A DNA stretch of 64,000 nucleotides from NCBI GenBank assembly GCA_011109175.1, contig RDEW01000100.1, positions 1-64,000 on the forward strand. Reading direction: 5' to 3'. Numbering within the stretch: the stretch's first letter is position 1; the number at the start of each line of letters is the position of its first letter. Below are positions 47,998-59,279 of the stretch, piece by piece. The notes under the pieces were generated by a model. The model was not told where the DNA came from. It saw nothing but the letters and a program-made list of their open reading frames with translations, and made no database searches. This DNA is from Dicyema japonicum (lineage: Eukaryota; Dicyemida; Rhombozoa; Dicyemidae). The position numbers and the translations under genes were made by a program.

Positions 47998-48984
47998 AGA
48001 AAGCTCATTTGCCTGAAAGCTTACAGTCAAAATTAAATTATTAACCCCAGTTTCACTAACATGTAGGAAACTTCAACCGTCAAAAACGTGCCGCTAAGAC
48101 AGGACGCTCCCAGAGATCCATTACTTTTACGTCGATCCCTGGTGGTCTAGGGCAAGCAAAGAAATTATAATTAATCTCCCAGCCAAGGAGAGAGGATGTC
48201 CACATCGTGAACGAGAAAGTTTCACCTTGACGGTAGAAGTTCTGAAGCGCTTATCTAGGGAGGTCTGTGCTCCAGTATCTTGTTCACTTGAGGGTTCGGC
48301 CCGCGTAAACAATGTAAATATTGAAAATTGATTAAAATATTAACAAAATATCTTCTTAAGGAGACTTTTTGGACAACTATGGGTTTGGACCATTTCATCA
48401 CGGTCCACTTTAAAATAATCCAATGGCCTCTTGTGCTATCCTAAGAATTCTTAGGTATCCAACCGAGGATAAATCTCTTTGATCCTTTCAGTAAGTCCTA
48501 TATTTCTCCACGAAATGCCGACTTAGTTCATATGTGAGAAAATCATGCTCTTAAAGATTTTCTTGATTACCATTAATTGAATATATGCACAAGAACCGTG
48601 GATTCCATGAGGAAACAATGGTTCCACGTGTTGCTACGTTTCTGTGAAGAACCCGGAAACCCATTGCCCACGCAGTGGAATACCGATCAGTCTTAAAGAA
48701 GGATGCCCAGATCGAGTTCCTCTGTATTCATTTGTGGAGGCTCTACCGTTTTACAGATGAGACAATGGAAGACCATGTAAAATGACTCTGGGATTGTTGA
48801 AAGCTGGGATCGCTTAATTAGTTTTTTTTAGCATCTTTCTTGGTTATCTAGGAATTATTTATTGAAAAGACACACACTTCATTTTAGAAAAAAAACAGGA
48901 TCTAATGGTGCATCTGCATGACTACTCATTAATCACTGAATGTTCCAAGACATCACGAGTGCTCTTAACTTCATTTCTTTTGTT
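47998..48984. other. Spacer, no gene recognised
   Basis: A minus-strand frame at 48127-48312 (61 codons) has no motif. A 20-bp phrase at 48100-48122 (GGACGCTCCCAGAGATCCAT) recurs in reverse at about 9225-9244. 48897-48925 (AGGATCTAATGGTGCATC) recurs at 57329. Confidence 0.4.
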
Positions 48985-49140
48985 GGGTGTGATTCCCTGA
49001 GATAACCCGGTTCCGCTCTGATGCATCACTGATTAATGGGTCACTCGTCGATCCTTGAAGCATTGTAGATGCGCGGAACCCGGCGAGATTCAAACCAAAA
49101 ACTATATAGACGTTGTATGACATCACCATCCGACTCAAAT
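48985..49140 (-). mobile_element. tRNA-derived SINE, copy 4
   Basis: On the minus strand: GTCGGATGGTGATGTCAT (A-box region), GGTTTGAATCTCGCC (B box), GTTCCGCGCATCTACAATGC, then a GACGAGTGACCC phrase and GAGCGGAACCGGGTTATCT. Diverged, but complete from head through body. Confidence 0.75.
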
Positions 49141-49209
49141 CTGCTTAATTTATATTAAAATTGCTTAATTTACATTAAAAATTTAATTTTAAAATTAAAT
49201 CAAAAATAA

Positions 49210-49773
49210 ATGACGTCTAATTTGGATGCCTTCTTGACTTGGTGTGGGCACTGTCCCCTTATTATAGGGTTTATACTCTTAGTGAGTGCGTACAAGAAAA
49301 ACAGAAATTCAGTAACAACCCGGTTTATTTTAAAGGCCATTTTTCTGTTTGGGGAAGTCATCAACGAGATAATTAGTCTCACTCTGAAAGCTTTGATCAA
49401 CGACCCCCGCCCTTCGAAGGATGGAGTTTATCTCTCTCCCCAGAGAGGGGTACTATCCGGAATGCCCTCTGGTCACTCGATGTTTATTTGGTTCTTTGTG
49501 AGTTTCCAGTACAACGAGATATATTTTCGGTAATCGATCTTTTTTTAATAGCCTAGATTCAAAAAATCGATATTTAGGGCTTCCTTGAACTTATTGGCGC
49601 TGCTAAATCTATCTTTAGCAGTTTCTTACAGCAGACTTCACTTTCAATACCATAGTTTGTCTCAGGTGGCAGTTGGAGCGGTTCTGGGAGCTATATTCGG
49701 TATTTTTTGGCAGTTCTACCACCAGAAATTAATTGATTTTTTAGTTGCCACGAGACAATATTTTAAAATTTGA
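49210..49773 (+). CDS. DOLPP1: Dolichyl-diphosphatase (PAP2 family membrane enzyme)
   Basis: Dephosphorylates dolichyl diphosphate on the luminal side of the ER after oligosaccharide transfer, recycling the carrier for N-glycosylation. The PAP2 phosphatase signature is complete: KALINDPRP (motif 1, K-x6-RP), GMPSGHS (motif 2, PSGH) and YSRLHFQYHSLSQ (motif 3, SR-x5-H, with Q where soluble PAP2 enzymes have D, as in other DOLPP1 proteins). At least four hydrophobic segments flank these motifs. Two exons (49210-49529 and 49557-49773) are joined by a 27-nt intron, which restores the frame and gives 178 residues, shorter than the roughly 240 of animal and yeast relatives. No lesion is seen. An inverted repeat begins about 60 bp past the stop. 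Confidence 0.93.
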
Positions 49774-49834
49774 CTAATACTTTAATTCAAAAATGATTTT
49801 TATATTTGTAAAGAAAAAACGGTACTTTTGCAAT

Positions 49835-49930
49835 ACATGCTTAACGAAATAAGGCTCTAAATGAATTAATGAAAAAATTCAACAATGCCGAATTTGTAAA
49901 TATTATTATAAATTTTTTTAAATAAATTGC
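49835..49930 (+). repeat. Left arm of an inverted repeat downstream of DOLPP1
   Basis: Reverse-complement match to 50465-50610. Shared blocks include ACGAAATAAGGCTCTAAATG and AATTTGTAAATATTATTATA; the right arm has an extra insertion of about 40 bp. Confidence 0.88.
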
Positions 49931-50464
49931 TAAATCTTTACGACTTAGTGGTGTTAAAACGATACTGACAAAGTCAAACCTGAGCTTTTAACGACCCCCT
50001 ACCTAAGAAGAAACCGTTATGGGTTTCATGTAGATGCCTATAATCATTCCCTTAGCGAAAAAATGTCATTATTACAAAATAAGTCACTTATTTCTACGCA
50101 GCGTGATGTTCGGTGGACAATATCTAACGATCGCATCTATTAATTCATCGAAGGAGTTTTCCAAATGGCTCACTTGCCTTCTCCACGAAAATTCTACAAA
50201 ATAACTCTGAGTTATAAACGTATTTTGATAAACCTGTGATTAACTTTGAGGTTTTACACCGCTTTTATCGCACACTAATGTTGTATTCTCCCGCTGATAG
50301 AGAAGGGTCATCAAATGTCTTTTAAGGCATTTCTTTCGGGAAGATTCCAACTTTCTGAAGGAAGGCAACTGACTCCATTTCCGAATGTGGTAGTTCGTAG
50401 TCCTTCAGTTTTGAATATTTTCGCATAACAACTATATCACTCATCCCCACACGCTAGTAAAAAA
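49931..50464 (-). pseudogene. Possible IS1595/Merlin-like transposase N-terminal remnant
   Basis: Between two inverted-repeat arms, the minus strand reads SVAFLQKVGIFPKEM, a possible SAGE-type segment, a CDKSG-like phrase and later SFDELIDAIVRYCPPNITL. The opening FLQ..G..P and the zinc-ribbon-like order recall ISXO2/IS1595-type (Merlin) transposases. Stops and shifts are many and the catalytic core is not visible, so this is a weak call. Confidence 0.3.
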
Positions 50465-50610
50465 TTCAAAATTTTATTTAAAAAAATTTATAATAATATT
50501 TACAAATTCATCATTGTTCATTTTTTTTATTTTTAGATCTAATATTCAAAAAAATTTCATTAATTCATTTAGAGCCTTATTTCGTGAAACATGTATCGAA
50601 AAAGAACCGA
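50465..50610 (-). repeat. Right arm of the inverted repeat
   Basis: Reverse complement of 49835-49930 with an extra AT-rich stretch in the middle. Together the arms enclose 534 bp. Confidence 0.88.
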
Positions 50611-52500
50611 AAAAAACAAAGAATTATAACTTAATGCTTCTTTGTAAAGCTGCTTGGTGTCATTTCTGATGTTTCTTTTATTCTTCTTCTCTCCTTTTCT
50701 ACTAGAGTTGGGTTATGTGATCCGCCCAGCATCAGGATGTGGCGAAAAAAGTATCATTCGATCTCCCCCACTCCAATGAAGGGATTCCCACAACTGTAAG
50801 GAATATTGATGCAATTTCTGATTTTAGTGGCCCTTACAAAAATATAGGTAGAAGTTCCTGAAACAACTCTTCCACATCTTGGTCTTTTGGATACTGAAAA
50901 TCCGTCCTCGTCTTCAGTTTTATAAGATGTTTTTTATCCAAAAAATATGTTTACCCTTATATCAATGTTAATGATTAGAAAGGTACGTTATTGATCGGGA
51001 AAGTGACGCTATTGGTCGGGAAACCTATAATAATGCTTCTTCGTGCAGAATCTCGTCTTTGGGTCGATCCCATTCATCCTTACAGGGATAATGTTTTCGA
51101 GTTATTTTTTTCGACTTGGGATCTTCAGTTAAATTCTCCAACGGAGTGCGGATTTATCTCGACAGTTTTTTTCATCTTTTCATTGAGATAAGAGTCTTCT
51201 GACATTCTACGGATTTCAACTTCAATCAGTGTGATGTTCCTTACTTTTTGAGTACGAAAATGTCTATTTTATATATTGTACCTTCGTATCCGTGCTTATT
51301 GTCGTATCTACTAGCATGTTTGGATTACCTCCCAAAAGTTCAATAATCACAAAAAGCCATCATATTTGGGTGGATTTGGTTCTTCTCTAACTTATAGTTA
51401 GTTCTTGACTTCGAAAATTTTATGTAATTGGAACTTTTTTTTACTTTTACGTGGTTTTTAGACTTTAAAGAAGAATGTAACCAACTTGGATATTCCACAA
51501 AATCTTGATAATCTTAAAAATTTCTTATAGCAAAAATAATAATATCACAAAAAACAACTAAGAGAGTTATCTTTTCGTTGCATTTTTTTCCCATTTAATG
51601 CGATTCTTGGAACCGAGGTGCCGTTACGACTACGAGGAAGCAGTCATACGGTCGATACGTACTTGTGTAGGCTCGGGGTAAGAACATCGTGCCAAGCTGA
51701 AGTCTTTGTTGGAGCGTGCCAGGATCACGTGATTAGTTAGTTTGGTGTTAACGTGGTCTTTGGAAAATTTTTATTTATTCATTTGTGTTTAAATAAATAA
51801 AATGCTTGTGCAGCACGACGATCTGTTCTTTCAGTGGGATGCTTCCACGTTCCCCTCTAGGATGCGATTTGGGGAGAGGATATAAGTTCTCTGTTTATGA
51901 ATTGCAACAGACAGAATTTATCTCATAGTTTTAGATATCCTTGACTGCATTCGAAATATGCTTCCATATCTTTGTTTGCAGAGAATGTTGGATCCATTCT
52001 AAGGATATTTCCAAACAGACCCCAGTGTTCTCTCTCGGGGGATCTTTAAGTGCGAACATGGATGTTTTCTATTGGGTGCATTTAACTTCTTAAAACGGAA
52101 AAGGGTTGGAGATTTATTTGCAAGTCATGTTGTGGATTATCCGACATATAAAACAAAAGACCATCATTCGAGCAGTTTTCATTCTATTAATTTTCCGCGG
52201 AAAAACAATGTTAATCAATCAAATCAAATTTTAATCCAAACCACTGAAAAAAACAAAGTGAATTCGACAAGTTTAATCCAGACTCTCAGCTTGGCTAGAT
52301 GTTCCCCCTTGATCCTATATAAGCTCGTTGGGTTTTTTTCCTGATCACGTTGGATAAGGACTCCTCCGTTTTTTCATCGGATTAGGTTCTCCAAGGGTGA
52401 TGACATCATGTTATATTTGTTAGTTAGACCACTGTCACTCCAAAAACACTCCAAAAACCGTTTGTTGTGTAACCGCGATTTTTTTAGCATTATTCTAAGG
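50611..52500. other. Spacer, no gene recognised
   Basis: 50700-50800 resembles 61920-62010 (GTGATCC, then TGTGGCG or GGTGGCG, then CTCCCCCACTC and CCCACAAC). Frames at 50991-51191 and 52072-52344 (66 and 90 codons) show no motif. Confidence 0.4.
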
Positions 52501-52590
52501 GTCGGGTAGCACAATGTAACAATACCGGGCAAAAGGCATGATGGCCCCTAATTCGAATCTCGCTGTACATTCGACTGGAGGTTCGAAGAC
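52501..52590 (+). mobile_element. tRNA-derived SINE, copy 5 (3'-truncated)
   Basis: Best preserved head: GTCGGGTAGCACAATGTAAC (A-box region), GGCAAAAGGCATGATGGCCC, then ATTCGAATCTCGCTG (B box) and CTGGAGGTTCGAA. It ends before the conserved CGATGCTT block. This copy shows the complete spacing between the boxes. Confidence 0.75.
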
Positions 52591-53769
52591 AGTTGTTAAA
52601 GTTCAAGGATAGTGGGTTACCCCTATATTAAAGGTACACATTCTAAACTTTTTTGTGTCCCCGAGAATGTAGTTCTTCAGGCCAATATTGACCTACGTGA
52701 GTGCATCGTGGTCAATGGTCATTCCGCAATCCAAGAACCTGCCAACAAAATTATTATCTCTAATTCTTAGTCTATAACTCTTGAAGACCAACCCTACCAA
52801 GCCAACTGTACCCATATAAAATACATAAAAAAACTCAAACGAGAAAACTCCGAGTCCATTATGAGGAGCGGTTCAAATGTCCGTCCCCATCAGTTTCGAC
52901 TTTCCCTATTGGCTTGAGATTACTTATTTGGTAGGATATTTGGTCTCTTTTAACCTTGATTATGTGTCCACTTAAAAAAGGATCTCACTCTTTTCTTTTT
53001 CAATGGGACGGTTGGCGATATGGATGGCTGTGATGCTTAAAAAAGATGCCTCTCACTCTGACCGTGAGAACTGGGAACACTTAGTTGTGAACTCTCTTTC
53101 TCTTTAAACCCGGCAATCCAGCAGCAATAAATATCAAAATACAGTAAACCTTCATTAATCGAAAAATCATTTAATTGTAATTAATATTTGTGTTTTCATA
53201 TATCAGAATAAAAATGTAACAAAAATTATGTTTAATAATCGTTTTCTGTCTTTTATTTTTTGAATTATCCCTTCTAAAGTCCCTATTGTATTTAAATTTT
53301 TCAATGTTTCAGATTGAATCATTTCTGAAAATTTGAACTTTGTTCTACAATGTTAATTGCATTTAATAGTTGTATTGGCGAACATTCTCCATCGGTACTC
53401 CATTTTCAGCATCATAATTTTCTCCTGACATTATAATCATTAAAAAGGTGATGATTTTGTTCTAGTCGAGCATTTTTTTGTAAATTCCTAGCTTTTCACT
53501 AAACACTTAGCTTTTGAAATGATGAAATCGTCAGTAATAAACCATCTTTGAATTCCATTACAAGTTGATATGTTTTCCTCTTGGCTGTCTGACTTGTTAA
53601 TCACAGTTTTCCCATTTTCACGAGTTTTAAGAATTTCTGAAAATGTAGAAGTTACAAAAATAAAGGTTAATTTTTATTTCACAGATATGGATAATTCTCA
53701 GAGTCATTTTTATTTATTTTTATTTTTAATAAAATAATTTTTAACAAAGAAAGAAATGTTAGTTGAGGA
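52591..53769. other. Spacer, no gene recognised
   Basis: 52650-52860 has a stop-poor plus-strand run (contains NIDLRECIVVNGHSAIQEPA) with no recognised family. 53140-53760 is AT-rich. Confidence 0.4.
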
Positions 53770-53975
53770 AGCCGGCTGCGTGAATTGCGAACGAGTTCCC
53801 TCGGAGTATGGCCATTCCAATCTTTTGTCTCAGCCATAACCCTTCTCGTAGATCCCTTTTCTTTCTGGCAAGCATTTCTCCTAGTTCTCGCAAGAACTCA
53901 CCCGTCATTGGACCAAAGGCTCCCGATGATTCTGTCTTGATTTTTAAATTCTCCGCGGTCGAAGCAACTGTCCAG
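53770..53975 (-). pseudogene. RT-family C-terminal end ('WYLDD' family)
   Basis: The minus strand reads KIKTESSGAFGPMTGEFLRE, LGEMLARKKRDLREG and LWLRQKIGMAILRGNSFAIH before a stop. This is the tail (E.SG..GP.....LRELG......RE..WLRQ....I.RGN) of the RT family found at 7241. It is homologous to 56640-56985 but clearly different in sequence. Confidence 0.6.
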
Positions 53976-54065
53976 GTGTCTGAACCGATTTGAAATTATA
54001 TTTATTTCAAAAAAATTTTCTTTTCTTTGCATTAGAAAATTTGGTCCTCTTTCTAGACACTGCAA

Positions 54066-56590
54066 TATTATTATTATTATTAAAGCACTTTCACGAAAGC
54101 CATAATGATTATAGCCCCGCATGTGCAACACTCAAAGAAACAATATTTATAGTTAGTCTTTTCCATCTTCCTCTGTCGAATGCGAGTGATCTCAATTCGT
54201 CCAGGTCGTCTCCCGTCTTTAGATTTTTTCTCACACGATTTAAGTCTTTGTTTAGGGCTGTCGGAAGTGTCGATCTAGGTCGTCCGCGGAAGGGTTTTTC
54301 GCATCTGTCAAAGTAATCTTCCATCGCTTTGTTAGCGGGTGCGTCCGGGTTCATTCTTAGTACATGCCCAAATAGCCTCCACCGGGCATCTATCACATCC
54401 TTGCTGATGTAAGAACACATACACTTGTTGTAGATACCAGTGGTTGATATTCTACGTGGCCACTCCATTCCGAGTAAGCTTCTTAGTTGCCTTCTATGGA
54501 ACGAATCCAGTTTCAATAGTTCTTTGAAGGAACTTCTCCATGTCCATCGTTATACAGTAGGATCGGTTTCACAAATGCGTTGTAAAGCCTGCATCTGATG
54601 TCAATTCCAAGTCCTTTGGCTTTTAGCCATCCTTTCTTCAGTTTAGCCATTGCCGCATTTGCCGGTGTTTTCCTCCTTAGTACATCTTCAGCGTCTCCTA
54701 GTAGAAAGCCGAGCTTATTAATACGTCTCCATCTTTCGTGAGTAATATCGTCTTCTCTTTTGATTTCCGTAATTTCAGTTTTGTTTACATTTACGCTGAG
54801 AAACCATTTCTCAAGCTCCGCAGGTGCATTTTCTAGTAGGTGTTGGAGTGCTGTCACGTCCCGTGATACAAAATCCACATCATCCGCATAAGATGTCTCT
54901 TCTATGTCTCCTATATAGCATTTACGGAGGTCGCGGAGTGCAGATTCAAGGTATATGGTGAATAGTAAAGGGGAGAGGGAATCATCCTGGGGTGCCGCAA
55001 TCGTTGTTTTGAAACTGCGGGATGTTGCTCCTTCTGTCCTCACAGATAGTCTTGTGTTCGCAAGTAGTAGTCTGATTATCCTAACCGACGATTCATCCAA
55101 TATTTGCTCAAGCACATTCATCAGTTTCTGTCTGTTTATTGAGTCGAAAGCTCTGGAGAGATCTATTCCCAACACGGTCATTGCGCTCTTGAATCTTTAA
55201 TTCGTCTCACAGCGCCATCTGTGGCTCCATACAATGTTTCTCGTAGACCTCCCTCTTCTGAACCCACTTTGACTTGCTGGTAGGTATAGATCCGCCACAC
55301 CCTTTATCCGGCTTAGTGCAATGTTTGCCAGCAGCTTGCGTATCGAATTTAAAAGTATTATCGGGCTGAGATTTTTAACTGGTCCTTTTGATTTGATTGG
55401 ATTTTGTATGGGTATTAATAATCTATTTCCAAGTTCTAGATCGTATTAGTTTCAAAGATGTCATTTAGGGTTTTGCAATTAATCGCTAAGTTTTTTTGGC
55501 CCATATTTTAGGAGCTCAGGGCTTATGTTGTCCGGTCCAGCACTCTTGTTGTTCTTCAGTTTATTTATCGCTAATTCCACCTCTTCCACTGTGATTGGGA
55601 TTTTTAGCGCCTTTGCTTTTCCTTGGAAAGGGGAAAGTCATTATTTTCTTTATTCAACAGTGTTTCGAAGTGTCGTGCAATCAATTCTGCTTTTTCTTTC
55701 GGGTTACCCACGAATTTTCCATCTTTGTCTTTGATGTGAAGGATGTTTTGTCCTTTCTTTGTCCGCAGCAGCCGCAAAGCCGCATACATCTTTGAATTGT
55801 CTTTTAGACATTCCACATCTTTTAATAGGGATGTAATAATTTCCCGTGAATGTTTTCTGTTCATCTTTTTGATTTTCCACTTTAGTTCCCTTTGTTGGAT
55901 ATTAAGCTCTTTTTTTTACTCTCGTCTAACGTGTTTGCCGCTTTTAGTCGTAGCTCTCTGAATTTTGATCCCACAGAGTTCGTACTGATGCGGTTTTCAC
56001 CATAAGAGTCTCGATTTGTTCATGATATTTAGCTCTACAAGTTGGCTCTAACCACAATTTTTCTGTCTGAAAGTATATATTGGGTCTTTGTCTCGCCTTC
56101 TTCCCGTTTTCAATGTATTTTTCCCAGTCAGGTGCTTTTTTACACAAAGTTTTGCAATGACGATCCTGTGGTCGCTGTCGGTTGTTGTTCCCTGGTAGGA
56201 ACGTGCATCATTTATCAGGTGTTTATCAGACTTTCGGCAGATAATGTAATCGATTTGATTATATATATTCACGGTTTCTCCGACAGAGTTTTTTCTTTGT
56301 CCGTGCCACGTCGTCTTGTGGCAAGCTGAGTGCGTAAAGGCCGTGTTGCACAGGAAAAGGCTATTTGCCTCGCAGAAGTTTACCAGAGAGGCTCCAGATG
56401 CATTTCTCCTTCCGCGCCCGTGTCTTCCAATAGAGGATTCTTCGGGCCCCATTCGCATTCCGGCCTTTGCATTCATATCTCCCGCAACAAAGACAAGAGA
56501 CGAGGAAGCATTGTTAGAGTATGTGCTTGATAGTTCTGAGTAGAATTCCTCGAGTTCACTGGGGTTCTTGATTACTCGTCCACAGTGCAA
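54066..56590 (-). mobile_element. RTE-like non-LTR retrotransposon (copy D), 5'-truncated
   Basis: On the minus strand the endonuclease C-terminal half comes first: LVFVAGDMNAKAGMRMG, CHKTTWHGQRKNS, YNQIDYIIC and TTTDSDHRIVIAKL (GDxNAK and SDH motifs kept). Then come a linker, the pre-RT region (GNPKEKAELIARHFETLL), the RT with LGIDLSRAFDSINRQ, APQDDSLSPLLF and TSYADDVDFV, and the C-terminal RRQLRSLLGMEWPRRIS, RWRLFGHVLRMNP and FRGRPRSTLPTALN. It ends with a small hairpin (54088-54099) and a (TAA)n tail at 54066-54083, the usual RTE-type end. Several frameshifts interrupt it, notably around 54520, 55190-55260 and 55440-55490. The N-terminal endonuclease strand is missing. Confidence 0.92.
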
Positions 56591-56639
56591 TATTTTAAAT
56601 TTAAAATGTAATTTTTTTAGCCGGAAAACGATTTATTAA

Positions 56640-56985
56640 CAAAAAAAGATTTAAATAATTAATCCTTTGCAGATATGATTGCGTATGCGATTCTATGTAT
56701 TACGGTAATCTCGATTCGTTTTCTTAGCCAGAACGTTTCGCGGCATTCTTATTTTCGGCTCGCTAGTTTCCCTCTAATTTCTTTCAGAAAGGCCGCAGTG
56801 AGGAATCCTACGGCTCCCGACGTTTCTATAGTCACAGGTGTGAATCGATATCGGTCTCCAATGGCCGAAAGTTCTGGATTTTGGCCAATTATGCTGCGTT
56901 GGCCGCAGATCCAGGTTTCTAAGCAGATCTCAGAAGAAGCGAATTGGAGAAGGTATCACACAGGTTATATTCCAAACCAATAATT
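56640..56985 (-). pseudogene. RT-family C-terminal end ('WYLDD' family), second type
   Basis: The minus strand reads LETWICGQRS, then FTPVTIETSGAVGFLTAAFL, KEIRGKLASRK, ECRETFWLRKRIEITVIHRI and AYAIISAKD before a stop at about 56660. It aligns with 53770-53975 and with the known tail of WYLDD-type RT elements. One in-frame stop lies before ECRE. It sits directly 5' of the truncated RTE copy D on the same strand. Confidence 0.62.
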
Positions 56986-57918
56986 TTCAGTGTGAATATG
57001 GGAAAGCGTCATTCCAAATGTAAATTCATTTAAATTTAAAATAAAATAATCCGAAAATTTAATAAATGTCTTTAAATAATGAACTTTCGGTTTATTGAAG
57101 CTTGTTTGTATGGAATCCACGTAAAATTTCGCTGATTCATCAAAAATTGGGATTATTGAATTTCGGATTAATAGGTTCTACTGAATTAGACTTTAATCAT
57201 ACTTAATTTTTGATCAAACCATCATAACTTATACAAATCTTTGGCAATCGTTCTCCTCATTTTAGAGGAATGTACTACCAACTGATCCTCATTTATTATT
57301 CCATACCGGAGTCAGACATCCGTCTTCTAGGATCTAATGGTGCATCCGCATAGCTGACTCAGCCCCTTCTTCAAGTTGGTTCTAAGCAGATATGAAATCC
57401 TCATCAGCCACCTTAACCTCGTGCTTGTGGTCAACCACATACTATCTAAAGTTTTTTTTTGAAAACGAATGATTGGATGCATGTGCTAGTAGCTTCCTCA
57501 GTGCACTTCAATTGTATTTATTTCGTTTTGATCATATAACGAAAATATGAAATTAGTTGAATTGTACCTTTGTTGGAGCAATTTTCATCATATCAACTTG
57601 TATCTCAACATTGTGTGCCGATAATATTAACTGAGCGAAGTGCCCCTTCAACTGCTTCATTTCTTAACTTCGTACATTCTGCAGACATGCAAATTTTAAT
57701 CAATGTTTCGAGGCATCAAATGGAGTCAATCATAACACTACTAAGTAATAGTTAATAATAAATTAACGCAGCCATCCATCCATAGTGGTCCCCGCCAACA
57801 ATATTTGATTATAATGTTGAAAATAAGAGAAACTCTATTAATGGTGGATGACGATCAGGATTCGCTCAAATAGCCAACAGAGTTCACGGGGAACTCCTGT
57901 TTGTGTAGAAATATGAAT
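56986..57918. other. Spacer, no gene recognised
   Basis: AT-rich at both ends. 57325-57360 shares AGGATCTAATGGTGCATC with 48897. A plus-strand frame at 57570-57755 has no motif. Confidence 0.4.
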
Positions 57919-57926
57919 CCCTAGAC

Positions 57927-59271
57927 CAGTGGTGTTCAACCTTTTTGAGAGCACAAAACCCTATCGACATTTTTCATTTTATACGGAACCTTTATATAGT
58001 TTTTAACAATTATCAGTATTTTACAGATATAAAAAAATAAAATATCAGTTGTGAGATCGTTGAGGCTGATGTCTCTTGCATAGCTCTGTAATATTTGGCC
58101 TTGTCCTTGACAGTGATAAACATAAGTCTTCTTTCACATACAGTAGGTTCGCGGTTTTTATGCTTTATATTTGTTAATGCAGAAAATCCACTTTCACAGA
58201 GATAAGTCGTTGAAAACTGGACCGAAACTCTTAACCCTTTGTTTGCTAGAATAGGATTTTTTTACAATCAGCAAAAACTAATCAATGTTCCATTTTTAAC
58301 GTTCTGTCACTTGAAACAAACGCAAGTTCTTTTCCTTTTTTAATAATAGCTCGTTTCCAGTTATTTTATAAACAGCAAAAGGATTCCTCGGCAAATCATA
58401 GAGTTCAACTGATATTGGTGGAAGATAATTATTCGTACATGTAAATAGTGACTCCAAACGGTCTACAACTTGTGGAACAATTTCTTTAAAATTTTTTTTT
58501 TGCACATGAGGGAACATTTCCAAGTTTCCATTCGTGATATGTCGTTTCCACATTTGTAGTTTTTTAGAAAAGCAGCTATTTTGTCCGCGCAACTCAATAG
58601 ATTTTCATTTCTTCCCTACATGTTGTTATTGAGAACATTGAGTTCGTGAAAAATATCGGCGAGGTATGCTAATTTGCAACACCACATTCATCACTAAGGC
58701 ATTCAATTAAGTCATCCAACTTCTCTTGTATACAAGAAGCCAACAATTCTTGTCTTAGTTCATAGAAATTAATTAACATGTTTCCCTTTGAGAGTCATCT
58801 TACTTCAGTATGCAAAATCAAAACTGAATGTTCTGCATTTTCACAAAGTTTTGAGAACTGTCGCAATTTCAACGGCCTCATTTTTATGTAATTAATTATT
58901 TTTACAACCATGTCCAAACACTCAAAATTTGAATTTATAAGATTGAAAATGTCATCCCTTTGTTGTTCCGAGAAACTTTTTGCAGCAAAGAAAATCTTTA
59001 ACAATGAATTCATCGATCATATATCCAACGAAAACAAGGAGTGCATTCTTCCTGTCATATCTGAGCTTTCATCCACTTGAAGCGAAAAAAACAGATTTTT
59101 TTATTCGCTTAACAAAAGTGGTGAAACTGAAGGCAATATAACTTTCTCGATACGATCGAACTTTAAGATATGCACTGTCACAAGACTCCATTTAGACACG
59201 CGCAAATTAAATTACTTCGTTTTGAAAAATTATTTTTTTGAACTTTGCGAAACCCAGGTTGAGAAACACTG
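57927..59271 (-). mobile_element. hAT DNA transposon (ZBED5/SCAND3-type) with intact 8-bp target duplication
   Basis: The ends CAGTGGTGTTCAACC (57927) and GGTTGAGAAACACTG (to 59271) are inverted. They are flanked by perfect 8-bp repeats CCCTAGAC at 57919-57926 and 59272-59279. The minus strand carries a decayed hAT transposase like those that gave ZBED5 and SCAND3. It shows FSLQVDESSDMTGR (first catalytic Asp), then MRPLKLRQFSKLCEN, VLILHTEVR, YLADIFHELNVLN, SRMETWKCS-like and WSHYLHVR-like segments and NPFAV near the C-terminal dimerisation region. Stops and frameshifts separate these, and the BED zinc finger is missing, so it cannot make an intact transposase. Confidence 0.9.
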
Positions 59272-59279
59272 CCCTAGAC

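Noticed and set aside
52501-52570. Considered as a functional tRNA gene
   Set aside because: A- and B-box-like phrases are present but the acceptor stem does not pair and no clear anticodon arm forms; it is the head of a SINE.
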